NCBI GenBank assembly: GCA_030037105.1 | Contig: JASHRY010000162.1 | Location: 1-15,583 of the forward strand | Direction: 5' to 3' | From: Xanthobacteraceae bacterium | Lineage (GTDB): Bacteria; Pseudomonadota; Alphaproteobacteria; Rhizobiales; Xanthobacteraceae | Length of the DNA stretch: 15,583 nucleotides | In this document: positions 7,537 through 14,494 of the stretch, piece after piece | How the letters are laid out: each line of letters opens with the position of its first letter | How positions within the stretch are numbered: position 1 is the stretch's first letter | Position numbers and translations under genes: made by a program | Notes under the pieces: generated by a model | Told to the model about the DNA's origin: nothing | The model's database searches: none | Seen by the model: only the letters and a program-made list of their open reading frames with translations

Positions 7537-8528
7537 GGCGCAGGTCCCGGCGCGTCGGCGGCGATCCGGCTGCGGCCGACGAGGCCGGCCGGCTTGTGCC
7601 GGATATATCTGTGCACCAGCCCGATAATGCCTTCCGGCGCTACGATCACGAAGCCGACGAGAAGGCAGCCGACGATCAGGAGATTGACCGCCGACGAGAT
7701 CGTCACCGTCGCGATCTGCTGCAGCGAGGCCAAAAGAAGCGTGCCGAGCACCGGACCGACCCAGCTCGTCGTGCCGCCGATCAACGGCATGGCGATCGCG
7801 TTCACGGCGTAATCGAAGCCGAACGTCGAGGACGGTTGCAGATAGCCGATGTAGTAGGGGAATGGCGCGCCGGCCATGCCCATGAGCGCGCCGGAGATCG
7901 TGGTGGCGATCAGCTTGAGCCGCAGCGTCGGCACGCCGGAAGCCTCCGCCGCCTGCTCGTCGTCGCGAATGGTGGCGAAGCCGTAGCCGAGTCGCGAGCG
8001 CTCGATGAGCCGGGCGACGGTTATCGCCGCCACGGCCAGGAGCAGCATGATGAGGAACAGATACCTGACATAGTTGCCGATCAGCGGCGCGACCTCGGGG
8101 CGCACGATATAGGCGCCGCGCGATCCGCCGACATAGTCCCAGTTGACGACCAGCGTTTCCAGGACGACGGCGAGCGCCAGCGTGGCGATGGCGAAGAACG
8201 CGCCGCGCAGCCGCAGCGTCAGGTAGCCCATGCCGAAACCGACGATGCCCGACACCACGCCGCCGAAGATGAGCAGGATCGGAATCGGCAGCGGATAGAA
8301 CCTGTGAAACGCGACGGTCGAATAGGCCCCGAGCCCGAAGAAGCCCGCGGTGCCGAAATTCACGTAGCCGCAATAGCCGCCGAGGATGTTCCACGCCGTC
8401 GACAGCACCATGTATTGCATCACCACGTAGCCGGCGAAGAAAACGTAATCGTTGTTGAACGCGACCGCGGCGACGAACGCCGCGCCGGCGATGACGAGGC
8501 AGATGAGAAGGAAAATGGGCGTGCGCAC
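7533..8528 (-). CDS. livM: Branched-chain amino acid type ABC transporter, permease LivM
   Basis: This 331-aa integral membrane permease pairs with LivH. About nine hydrophobic segments run from residue 5 to about 300. Family marks are NILGGYCGYVNFGTAGFFGL, which matches the GYxGxxSxGhaaF-type motif, and the cytoplasmic coupling segment RSRLGYGFATIRDDEQAAEA with the EAA-like signature. The C-terminal FVIVAPEGIIGL matches the usual LivM end. I chose the GTG at 8528 because it follows the livH stop after 2 nt and gives a normal first membrane segment; the upstream extension of the frame lies wholly inside livH in another frame. A GGGA lies about 10 nt upstream of the start. Its stop overlaps the livG start (GTGA). 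The tail beyond residue 305 is basic and cytoplasmic. Confidence 0.92.
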   Translation of the reverse strand: MRTPIFLLICLVIAGAAFVAAVAFNNDYVFFAGYVVMQYMVLSTAWNILGGYCGYVNFGTAGFFGLGAYSTVAFHRFYPLPIPILLIFGGVVSGIVGFGMGYLTLRLRGAFFAIATLALAVVLETLVVNWDYVGGSRGAYIVRPEVAPLIGNYVRYLFLIMLLLAVAAITVARLIERSRLGYGFATIRDDEQAAEASGVPTLRLKLIATTISGALMGMAGAPFPYYIGYLQPSSTFGFDYAVNAIAMPLIGGTTSWVGPVLGTLLLASLQQIATVTISSAVNLLIVGCLLVGFVIVAPEGIIGLVHRYIRHKPAGLVGRSRIAADAPGPAP

Positions 8529-8530
8529 GG

Positions 8531-9409
8531 CTAGCGTCCCAACAGGCCGGCGGGGCGCACCGCCAGCGTCAGCAACAGGAAGCCGAACGATACCGCCGGC
8601 GCCCAGGACGGGCCGTAGAACGTCGAGGTCAGGCTTTCGACGATGCCGATCAGCATGGCGGCGACCAGGGTCCCGGGCAGGCTGCCCATGCCGCCGAGCA
8701 CGCAGATCGCGAACACGCGGCCGATATATTCGCGCCCGACCGAGGGCTCGACCGGCTGGATGATGATCAGGAAAGCGCCGGCGAGCGAGGCCGTGGCGAT
8801 CGAAATGCCGAAGGCGACGCGCTTGATGCGGACCGGATTGACCGCCATGAGCTGCAGTGCCAGTTGATCCTGCGCCACGGCCATGATTGCGCGGCCGACG
8901 AAGCTCTTGATGAGCAGGAGCTGCAGGACCGCGATCAAGAGCAGCGACACCACGCACGGCACCATGATGCGCAGCGGGATATCGATCGCGCCGAAGTGCC
9001 AGGTCGGACCGATATAGGGCGCGTTGACGTAGCGGTAGTCGACGCCGAAAAAGAGAATGAGCGTCACTTCGGTGATGAACAGGAGACCGAAGAAGAAGGC
9101 GAGGCCGCGCAGCGATTCCTGGCCGCGCTTCTCGAACGAGACGTAATAGATCTGATAGATGCCGGCGCCAAGCACGTAGAACGCCGGCGCCATGACGATG
9201 CTGGTCAGGATCGGGTCGAATCCGAAATCGGCATTGACGATATAGGCGATGTAGGAGCCGAGAATGATGAAGGCCGGATGGGCGATGTTGACGATGTCGA
9301 GGATGCCGAACGACAGCGACACGCCGGCCGTCACCGCCGCGTAGAAACCGCCGATCAGGATGCCGGAGACGATGGCATTGACCAGAAGATCGAAGGAAAA
9401 AATCATCAC
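8531..9409 (-). CDS. livH: Branched-chain amino acid type ABC transporter, permease LivH
   Basis: This 292-aa permease is the first gene of the operon. It has about eight membrane segments and the family motifs GGFYAAVTAGVSLSFGILDI (21-40), VNIAHPAFIILGSY, QDQLALQLMAVNPVRIKRVAF (the coupling loop) and VLGGMGSLPGTLVAAMLIGI near the C-terminus. The start is one of two consecutive ATGs (9409 and 9406). GAGG read on the minus strand lies only 2 nt before the first but 5 nt before the second, so the second may be used; the protein differs by one residue. A substrate-binding protein gene often lies beside livH, but the upstream DNA here is a 190-bp repeat-containing spacer and then a cupin gene. 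What the importer carries is therefore open: Liv-type systems move branched-chain amino acids, amides, urea or aromatic acids. Confidence 0.93.
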   Translation of the reverse strand: MMIFSFDLLVNAIVSGILIGGFYAAVTAGVSLSFGILDIVNIAHPAFIILGSYIAYIVNADFGFDPILTSIVMAPAFYVLGAGIYQIYYVSFEKRGQESLRGLAFFFGLLFITEVTLILFFGVDYRYVNAPYIGPTWHFGAIDIPLRIMVPCVVSLLLIAVLQLLLIKSFVGRAIMAVAQDQLALQLMAVNPVRIKRVAFGISIATASLAGAFLIIIQPVEPSVGREYIGRVFAICVLGGMGSLPGTLVAAMLIGIVESLTSTFYGPSWAPAVSFGFLLLTLAVRPAGLLGR

Positions 9410-9489
9410 CTCAACCCAGCATTATCCCCCGCGCGCCGGCGGCGTTACGGCTTGCCCAGATTCGTTGAAAACCCCGCCCCGCCTGCGGC

Positions 9490-9597
9490 GAGAGGCAAGT
9501 TTGCGCCGCAATCGCGGTGAGCGGGCCGCAACGCGATTGCGAGCCTGGCGGCAAGGCCCTCTCACCCTACCCTCTCTCCACGTGCGGGGATAAATGA
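9490..9597. repeat. Intergenic long-hairpin repeat between livH and the cupin gene
   Basis: The inner stem is a perfect 10-bp inverted repeat: CGCAATCGCG (9507-9516) and CGCGATTGCG (9532-9541) around a 15-nt loop. Further out GAGAGGC (9490-9496) can pair with GCCCTCTC (9556-9563) with one bulge. The following CTCACCCTACCCTCTCTCC (9561-9579) and GTGCGGGGA (9582-9590) resemble, from memory, the CCCTACCCTCTCCCC...GCGGGGA repeat found widely in Rhizobiales. It occupies most of the 190-bp gap and may form a transcript-end structure for the cupin gene. Confidence 0.55.
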
Positions 9598-9599
9598 CA

Positions 9600-10043
9600 C
9601 TACGCCGCGGCGCGCACTTGGTCGGGAATCGCGAGCGGCTTGTTGGCGCTGTCGAGGAACTCGACGGTCATGAAGACCATCTCTTTGTCGCCGATGTTTT
9701 CGAGGTCATGGACCTTGTATTGGCCGGACCCATAGGTCTCGTGCCGGGTTTCGCCGGGCTGATAGGTGTAGTCCACCGTGGTGCCGTCGTGCACGTGCTG
9801 GCGTCCGCGGCCGCCGCTTACCGAGGTCCAAAAATAATCGAGCACGTGACGATGAAAGCCGATCCGCTGGCCGGGAGCGAGCCTGATGATCCATATGCGC
9901 ACGCGTTCGCTTTCCGAAACGAGCGCGGTGCCGACACAGCCATTGTTGTTCGTCCGCTCGCGCTCGAATTCCGCGGCGATTGCGTCTGGCCATGCCGATT
10001 TGTCGGCGCGATCATTCGTCTTGTCCAGCATGGTCAAAGCCAT
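9600..10043 (-). CDS. Cupin-domain protein
   Basis: This 147-aa protein is a small single-domain cupin, a beta-barrel that usually binds one metal ion and serves as a dioxygenase, isomerase or small-molecule sensor. The start ATG at 10043 is set by a perfect GGAGG (minus strand, 10054-10050) 6 nt upstream; the frame is open further upstream but lacks a better signal. The first cupin motif is around APGQRIGFHRHVLDYFW (56-72), with H64 and H66 as likely metal ligands. The second is around YQPGETRHETYGSG (94-107), with H101 as a candidate ligand. H83, H85 and H112 are other possible ligands. There is no DNA-binding domain and no signal peptide. It is divergent from the FAD monooxygenase across 71 bp, which hints at shared regulation or a shared pathway. 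The reaction cannot be named from the sequence. Confidence 0.82.
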   Translation of the reverse strand: MALTMLDKTNDRADKSAWPDAIAAEFERERTNNNGCVGTALVSESERVRIWIIRLAPGQRIGFHRHVLDYFWTSVSGGRGRQHVHDGTTVDYTYQPGETRHETYGSGQYKVHDLENIGDKEMVFMTVEFLDSANKPLAIPDQVRAAA

Positions 10044-10069
10044 GGCGTTCCTCCGGAGATTGTTGGCAC

Positions 10070-10075
10070 AATATA
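10070..10075 (-). promoter_or_regulatory. Candidate -10 element for the cupin gene
   Basis: Read on the minus strand, TATATT occurs 26 nt upstream of the cupin ATG in an otherwise GC-rich divergent spacer (10044-10114). No convincing -35 sits at the right distance. The spacer is short enough that any promoter for the divergent monooxygenase would overlap this one. Confidence 0.3.
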
Positions 10076-10114
10076 GAAAACCTTTCCGCCCGGGGAAATA
10101 GTGGGATTTATTGC

Positions 10115-11326
10115 ATGGCAAGGCAGCGCCGCGCTTTGATCGTGGGCGGCTCGATGAGTGGGCTGCTGGCCGGCCTGATGCTCGGGCGGCGCGGCTGGGC
10201 GGTCGATATTTTCGAGCGCGTCGACAGCGAGCTTGCCGGCCGCGGCGCCGGGATCGTGGCGCAGCGCGAGCTGATGGCGCGGATGAACGCGCTCGGGCTC
10301 GGGACGCGCGATCTCGGCGTTGCCGTCACCACGCGCAAGCTGCTCGATGCCTCGGGCGTCGTCGCCGCCATTATTGCCTGCCCGCAGGTGCTGACCGCCT
10401 GGGAGCGCGTCTACCGCGCGCTGCGCGACGCGTTCCCGGCCGAACGCTATCGCCGCGGCTGCGGCCTCGAAAGGTTCGAGCAAAACGACCGCGGCGTGCT
10501 CGCCCGTTTCAGCGACGGCAGCACCAGCGAGGGCGACGTGCTCATCGGCGCCGACGGCCTGCGCTCGACCGTGCGTCGGCAATGTCTGCCCGATGTCGCG
10601 CCGCTTTACGCCGGCTACGTGGCCTGGCGCGCGCTCATCCCGGAGCGCGCGCTGCCCGGCGCGATCCACCGCGAGCTGTTCGACGCAATGGCGTTCTGCC
10701 TGCCGCCCGGCGAGCAGTTTCTCGGCTATCCGATCGCCGGCCCCGACAACGATCTGCGGCCGGGGCGGCGCCGCTATAACGTCGTGTGGTATCGCCCGGC
10801 GGACGAGGCACAGGAGCTGGCGCGGCTGCTTACCGACGAGAGCGGCGTCACCCATTCGATCTCGATCCCGCCGCCGCTCATTCGCCGCGATGCCGTCGCG
10901 GACATGCGCGCGGCGGCCGAACGCCTGCTGGCGCCGCAATTCCGCGCCGTCGTGCGGTTGATCGACGAGCCGATCCTGCAGCCGATCTACGATCTCGCCA
11001 GCCCGCGTCTCGCCTTCGGACGGGTCGCCGTCATCGGCGACGCGGCCTTCGTGGCGCGGCCCCATGTCGCAGCCGGGGTCTCCAAGGCGGCCGACGACGC
11101 GGCGGCGCTCGCCGAGGCGCTCGCCGGCGACGACGTTGAAGAGGAGCTGCGCCGCTTCGAGGCGCGCCGGCTGCCCGAGGGCGAGCGGATCATCGAGCGC
11201 GCGCGCCATCTCGGCGCCTATCTGCAGGCGACGCAGAGCGCCGAAGAGCGCACCCGTTCCGCGCGCCACGGCATTCCCGAAGCGGTCCTCGCCGAGACCG
11301 CGGTGCTCGACTTTTTGTATCGGTGA
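10115..11326 (+). CDS. FAD-dependent aromatic-ring monooxygenase (PHBH/UbiH-type group A)
   Basis: This 403-aa protein is a single-component flavin hydroxylase that uses NAD(P)H and O2 to hydroxylate an aromatic or heteroaromatic ring. The dinucleotide-binding motif near the N-terminus is GGSMSG (11-16), a GxGxxG variant, followed by a strand ending in FER. The DG motif is VLIGADGLRSTVR (142-154). The GD motif is VAVIGDAAFVARP (304-316, with G308-D309). The GGSxSG start, GRGAGIVAQREL and LGYPIAGPDNDLRPGRRRYN recall 2,6-dihydroxypyridine 3-monooxygenase-like enzymes more than salicylate hydroxylases, but the substrate is not fixed by this. The ATG at 10115 is chosen because the flavin motif begins at residue 11; the frame is open back to 9980, inside the cupin gene. 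The ribosome site is weak (GTGGGA, about 8 nt upstream). Length is normal for the family and no motif is broken. Confidence 0.88.
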   Translation: MARQRRALIVGGSMSGLLAGLMLGRRGWAVDIFERVDSELAGRGAGIVAQRELMARMNALGLGTRDLGVAVTTRKLLDASGVVAAIIACPQVLTAWERVYRALRDAFPAERYRRGCGLERFEQNDRGVLARFSDGSTSEGDVLIGADGLRSTVRRQCLPDVAPLYAGYVAWRALIPERALPGAIHRELFDAMAFCLPPGEQFLGYPIAGPDNDLRPGRRRYNVVWYRPADEAQELARLLTDESGVTHSISIPPPLIRRDAVADMRAAAERLLAPQFRAVVRLIDEPILQPIYDLASPRLAFGRVAVIGDAAFVARPHVAAGVSKAADDAAALAEALAGDDVEEELRRFEARRLPEGERIIERARHLGAYLQATQSAEERTRSARHGIPEAVLAETAVLDFLYR

Positions 11327-11380
11327 AGGCGACAGTGCAAATTGCGCCGGTCCGCCTTGGCTCCCGGCCATCTCGCGTCG

Positions 11381-11402
11381 CGGCTTTCTTGCGAAGCCGT
11401 TT
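11381..11402 (+). terminator. Possible weak intrinsic terminator after the monooxygenase gene
   Basis: CGGCTT (11381-11386) and AAGCCG (11394-11399) form a 6-bp stem with a 7-nt loop, followed by TTTCT. It begins 54 nt after the stop codon. The T-run is short, so termination would be inefficient; it could instead be a remnant of a dispersed repeat. Confidence 0.35.
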
Positions 11403-11412
11403 CTGAAATGAT

Positions 11413-11442
11413 CTCAAGGAACGAATCCTCAAGGAACGAATC
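11413..11442. repeat. Perfect 15-bp tandem duplication
   Basis: CTCAAGGAACGAATC occurs twice head to tail, at 11413-11427 and 11428-11442, without mismatch. It lies 227 bp before the kinase gene. It could be two adjacent protein-binding sites or a recent slippage duplication; two copies without a spacer do not make a CRISPR array. Confidence 0.75.
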
Positions 11443-11668
11443 TATGGGATGAATATTGTCTCCGATGGCAAAAGCATAACACTATACCTCGCGGTCGGAA
11501 TATGAGCCGCCGTTCCGGCGCGGGCAGTCAATTCATGCCAAACTTATTCAGGCCGGATGGAATTCTGGCGGAAATTTGACGCGTCGAGCGGCGACGCCTT
11601 GTGGTTGAGTCATCGCCACCGTTGTGAATTTCATGTAAAAGTCAGGACTGGTCCATGGATTTCGCGAG

Positions 11669-12946
11669 ATGAATAGCGATTTTGCGGCGGATATCGACGC
11701 GGTCGAGAACATCGAGGCGGTTCCGACCATCCTGAATGTCGTATGCCGCGTCACCGGGATGGGCTTCGCCGCGGTCGCGCGCGTCACTGAGAACCGCTGG
11801 GTCTGCCTCGCGGTCAATGACGAAATCGACTTCGGGCTCAAACCCGGCGGCGAACTTCCGGTCGAAACGACGATCTGCCGCGAGGTCCGGCAAAACCGTG
11901 AGGCCGTAGTCATCGATCACGTCGCCGAGGATGGCGCCTATTGCCGACATCCCACGCCGAAGATGTATGGCTTCCAAAGCTACATTTCGATGCCGATTTT
12001 CCTCAAGGACGGCGGCTTCTTCGGCACGCTGTGCGCGATCGATCCCAAGCCGGCCGCGCTGAAAAATCCGGGCGTGATCGGGATGTTCAAGCTGTTCGCC
12101 GAGTTGATCGCTTTTCACCTCGATGCCGGTCAACGGCTGGCGACGGCGAAAGCCAGCCTTCTCGACGCGCGCACCACGGCGGAGTTGCGCGAGCAGTTCA
12201 TCGCCGTTCTCGGCCACGACCTGCGCGATCCGCTGGCTTCCGTCGGAGCCGGCACGGCGCTGCTGCAAAGGACGCCGCTCGACGAGAAGGCGCGCTCCAT
12301 CGTCGCGATGATGGATAAAAGCGTCGCCCGCATGTCCGCCCTCATCAACGATGTGCTCGACTTCGCCCGCGGCCGTCTCGGTCCCGGATTGACGCTGACG
12401 CGCGCCACCACGCCTTTGGAACCCGTTCTCAAGCAAGTCATCGCCGAGTTGCAGACCATCCATCCCCGGCGGATCATCGAGGTCGAATTTGATCTGACGC
12501 GTCCGGTCGTCGCCGACCGCGTTCGCATCGGCCAGCTTTTTTCCAATCTGCTCGGCAATGCCCTGACCTACGGCGCCGAAAACGCGCCGGTGCGCGTGAA
12601 GGCGGCGACCGGCGGCCGTTTCGAATTGGTGGTCAGCAACAAGGGTCCCCCCATACCTGCCGCGGTGATGGATCGCTTGTTTCATCCCTTCACCCGCGGT
12701 GAGGTTCGGCCCGATCAGAAGGGGTTGGGCCTCGGCCTCTATATCGCCTCCGAAATTGCGCATGCGCACGGCGGGAAAATCCATGCCGAGTCGTCGGCCG
12801 AGGAGACGCGCTTCACGTTCTCGATGCCGCTCGACCACGGAGCGCGCAGCGGCGAGCCCGGAACCTTAACAAAGACAACGCCAGACCTGCACCGACAGGG
12901 TTTGTGGATTTCGGGCCCACGTGCTTCGCTCGCGTCTCCGGAATGA
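11669..12946 (+). CDS. Soluble GAF-domain sensor histidine kinase (orphan)
   Basis: This 425-aa protein has no membrane segment, so it senses a cytoplasmic signal. A GAF domain covers about residues 15-155 (GFQSYISMPIF at 101-111, FFGTLCAIDPKP at 117-128). The HisKA domain follows, with phosphoacceptor H183 in AVLGHDLRDPLASV (179-192). The ATPase domain (about 275-388) has an N-box NLLGNALTYG (293-302), a G1-like box SNKGPPIP (323-330), an F-box LFHPFTRG (337-344) and a G2 box GLGLGLYIASE (352-362). The G1 box lacks the usual Asp (DxGxG), which I recall as common in this GAF-kinase group. The fold ends near residue 388; the last 37 residues are low-complexity and coded by repeat-like DNA. The ATG at 11669 is the first possible start and its ribosome site is weak. 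No response regulator gene is adjacent, so the partner must lie elsewhere. Confidence 0.9.
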   Translation: MNSDFAADIDAVENIEAVPTILNVVCRVTGMGFAAVARVTENRWVCLAVNDEIDFGLKPGGELPVETTICREVRQNREAVVIDHVAEDGAYCRHPTPKMYGFQSYISMPIFLKDGGFFGTLCAIDPKPAALKNPGVIGMFKLFAELIAFHLDAGQRLATAKASLLDARTTAELREQFIAVLGHDLRDPLASVGAGTALLQRTPLDEKARSIVAMMDKSVARMSALINDVLDFARGRLGPGLTLTRATTPLEPVLKQVIAELQTIHPRRIIEVEFDLTRPVVADRVRIGQLFSNLLGNALTYGAENAPVRVKAATGGRFELVVSNKGPPIPAAVMDRLFHPFTRGEVRPDQKGLGLGLYIASEIAHAHGGKIHAESSAEETRFTFSMPLDHGARSGEPGTLTKTTPDLHRQGLWISGPRASLASPE

Positions 12947-12947
12947 C
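12906..12947. repeat. Dispersed repeat fragment inside the 3' end of the kinase gene
   Basis: The stretch beginning GGATTTCGGGCCCACGTGC and ending CTCCGGAATGAC resembles, from memory, the family of GGATcCCGGG...CGCTTCGCGCG...CCGGAATGAC repeats common between Rhizobiales genes. It supplies the last 13 codons and the stop of the kinase gene and directly abuts the convergent SDR stop codon. Confidence 0.45.
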
Positions 12948-13690
12948 TATACGTGCTGGCCGCCGTTGATGTGGATCTCGGCGCCGTTGACGTAGGAGGC
13001 GGTATCCGTGCACAGCACGTAGATGATCTTCGCCACCTCGTCGGGCGTGCCGAGACGGTGCATCGGGATATGTTCGAGAATCTTTTCGGTGCCGGGGGAG
13101 AGCATGGCGGTGTCGATCTCGCCCGGCGCAATGGCGTTGACGCGGATGCCGAGCTGGCCGAAATCGGCGGCCATCTCACGGGTCAGCGCGGCGAGCGCCG
13201 CCTTCGAGGTCGCGTAGGCGGCGCCGGCAAAGGGATGCACGCGAGAGCCGGCGATCGAGGTGACGTTGACGACGGAGCCCTTGGCCGCCCTGAGCTCGTC
13301 GAGGAGCCCGCGCGCTAGCATGATCGGAGCGAAAAAATTCACCCGGAAAACGTGATGCCAGTCGTCGCGTGAGGTGTCGATCGAGCCGAGGCGTCCGCCG
13401 TTCGCCATCTTCGGCGAGATTGCCGCATTGTTGACTAGCGCATTGAGTTCGCCGTTCAGGCGCCCTTTGATCTCTTTGATCGCGGCGTCGGTGTTTTCCG
13501 CGTCCGCCAGATCGACCTGGATGTGGTCTTCAGGCCCCGCCTCCCACGGACAATTTTCCGGAAACGGATGCCGCGAGCAGGTGATGACGCGCCAACCGGC
13601 GGCGGAAAACCGCTTCACGGTGGCGTGGCCGATGCCGCGGCTCGCCCCGGTGAGAAGCAGCGTGCGGCGCGGCTGATTATTCGTTGACAT
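12947..13690 (-). CDS. Short-chain dehydrogenase/reductase (SDR) family oxidoreductase
   Basis: This 247-aa classical SDR is a cytoplasmic NAD(P)(H)-dependent oxidoreductase of alcohols or ketones. The cofactor motif is TGASRGIG (14-21), with NNAA at 87-90 and the active-site tetrad N118, S145, Y159 and K163 (YATSK). The C-terminal YVNGAEIHINGGQHV is typical of FabG-like members. An arginine follows the second strand (CSRHPF, R40), a position that in many SDRs favours NADP(H); this is weak evidence. The ATG at 13690 gives a normal N-terminus 13 residues before the cofactor motif. The frame is open to 13735 but adds only an unusual basic leader. AGGAG lies about 14 nt before this ATG and a closer GCGGAAAAAG may serve instead. 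It converges with the kinase, the two stop codons touching. The substrate is unknown. Confidence 0.9.
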   Translation of the reverse strand: MSTNNQPRRTLLLTGASRGIGHATVKRFSAAGWRVITCSRHPFPENCPWEAGPEDHIQVDLADAENTDAAIKEIKGRLNGELNALVNNAAISPKMANGGRLGSIDTSRDDWHHVFRVNFFAPIMLARGLLDELRAAKGSVVNVTSIAGSRVHPFAGAAYATSKAALAALTREMAADFGQLGIRVNAIAPGEIDTAMLSPGTEKILEHIPMHRLGTPDEVAKIIYVLCTDTASYVNGAEIHINGGQHV

Positions 13691-13721
13691 TGGCTTTTTC
13701 CGCTCCTGCCGACCTGGAACC

Positions 13722-13751
13722 ATGATCCGACTCAATCGAAACGGCAGTCAA
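13722..13751 (-). promoter_or_regulatory. Candidate sigma-70 promoter for the SDR gene
   Basis: On the minus strand TTGACT (13751-13746) is followed after 18 bp by GATCAT (13727-13722). These match the -35 consensus at 5 of 6 positions and the -10 at 4 of 6. Transcription would start near 13714, about 25 nt before the ATG. The match is by eye only. Confidence 0.4.
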
Positions 13752-13816
13752 CGCTTTTAGTTCATGCGTGATCTTTTCCAATTAAAAGGAGGCCGTTCTG
13801 CGCAATCGCATCTTTC

Positions 13817-14458
13817 TTAAGGATAGAGCCGCGATTTGCGCCACTGTGCGCTCGGATCGGGGCGCGTGAAAGCGATGCGGTCGTGCAGCCGGAACGGCCG
13901 CTCCTGCCAGAACTCGAACTCCTGCGGCTTGACGCGATAGCCCGACCAATGCGGCGGCCGTGGCACCGTGCCGAGCGCGAACTTCTCGGTATAGATCGCC
14001 ACCGCTTTTTCAAATGTCAGGCGGCTTTCGAGCGGCGCCGATTGCTTGCTGGCCCAAGCGCCGATCTGCGCCGGGCGCGGGCGCGTGGCGAAATAAGCGT
14101 CGGCCTCCGCCGCCGAGACTGGCTCGACGTCGCCGCGCAGGCGCACTTGGCGCTGCAGCGACTTCCAATAAAACGTCAACGCCGCCTTGGGCGCGGCCGC
14201 CAATTCATGCCCCTTCACGCTGTCGAGATTCGTGTAGAACACGAAGCCGCGCTCGTCGAACCCCTTCAGCAGCACCATCCGCGTGTTGGGCAGCCCGTCG
14301 CCATCGACGGTTGCTAGCGCCATGGCCTCCGGATTGACCGGCTCGGAACGCCTGGCCTCGGCGAACCAGGCCGCGAACAGAGGCAGCGGGTCGTCGGCGG
14401 TGGTGAAGTCACCGCTCGTTAACCATGACGGGTGTTCTATCGAGGCTGCGTCGGACAT
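13817..14458 (-). CDS. pdxH: Pyridoxamine/pyridoxine 5'-phosphate oxidase PdxH
   Basis: This 213-aa FMN enzyme oxidises pyridoxamine or pyridoxine 5'-phosphate to pyridoxal 5'-phosphate, the last step of de novo and salvage vitamin B6 synthesis. It acts as a cytoplasmic homodimer. Family signatures are present in order: [19 protein letters not shown] (59-77), with FMN-contacting R60 and K65; [13 protein letters not shown] (102-114); the [14 protein letters not shown] segment (133-146); and the C-terminal PROSITE-type region [15 protein letters not shown] (171-185) with RLHDR (190-194), ending in WRKSRLYP. Length is typical (210-218). The ATG at 14458 has only a weak CCGAGA ribosome site. It is divergent from the lipoprotein gene. 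A 126-bp spacer separates its stop from the SDR start, and I see no clear terminator there. Confidence 0.96.
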   Translation of the reverse strand: MSDAASIEHPSWLTSGDFTTADDPLPLFAAWFAEARRSEPVNPEAMALATVDGDGLPNTRMVLLKGFDERGFVFYTNLDSVKGHELAAAPKAALTFYWKSLQRQVRLRGDVEPVSAAEADAYFATRPRPAQIGAWASKQSAPLESRLTFEKAVAIYTEKFALGTVPRPPHWSGYRVKPQEFEFWQERPFRLHDRIAFTRPDPSAQWRKSRLYP

Positions 14459-14494
14459 TCTCGGAGTACCCAGGTGCTCGCGTGCGATCGGGAT

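Larger units (their letters stand above)
11327..11668. other. Gene-free stretch between the monooxygenase and the sensor kinase
   Basis: These 342 bp carry no credible gene on either strand. They are more AT-rich than their surroundings, especially 11400-11500 and 11540-11660. They contain a possible weak terminator (11381-11402) and a perfect 15-bp tandem duplication (11413-11442). I searched by eye for a GGAAC-N16/17-CGTT general-stress promoter beginning at the GGAACs in the duplication and did not find the second half. The kinase promoter probably lies in the later part, but I cannot place it. Confidence 0.6.

Noticed and set aside
10034..11371. A 445-codon open frame on the minus strand opposite the FAD monooxygenase gene
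   Set aside because: It is antisense to a gene with clear flavin motifs. High GC with biased third positions leaves the complementary frame open; the translation is Arg/Ala/Gly/Asp-rich without recognisable domains.
11413..11442. CRISPR-like array
   Set aside because: Only two copies, with no spacer between them and no cas genes in the window.
11418..11460. EcfG general-stress promoter (GGAAC-N16/17-CGTT) at the GGAACs of the duplication
   Set aside because: No CGTT-like element occurs at the required distance from either GGAAC.
11642..12838. A 398-codon minus-strand open frame opposite the sensor kinase
   Set aside because: It has the same GC shadow pattern, and the kinase motifs on the plus strand are unambiguous.
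13772..13820. Strong ribosome-site-like AAAAGGAGGCC on the plus strand suggesting a hidden gene
   Set aside because: No ATG or GTG follows at a suitable distance and the downstream frame is antisense to pdxH.
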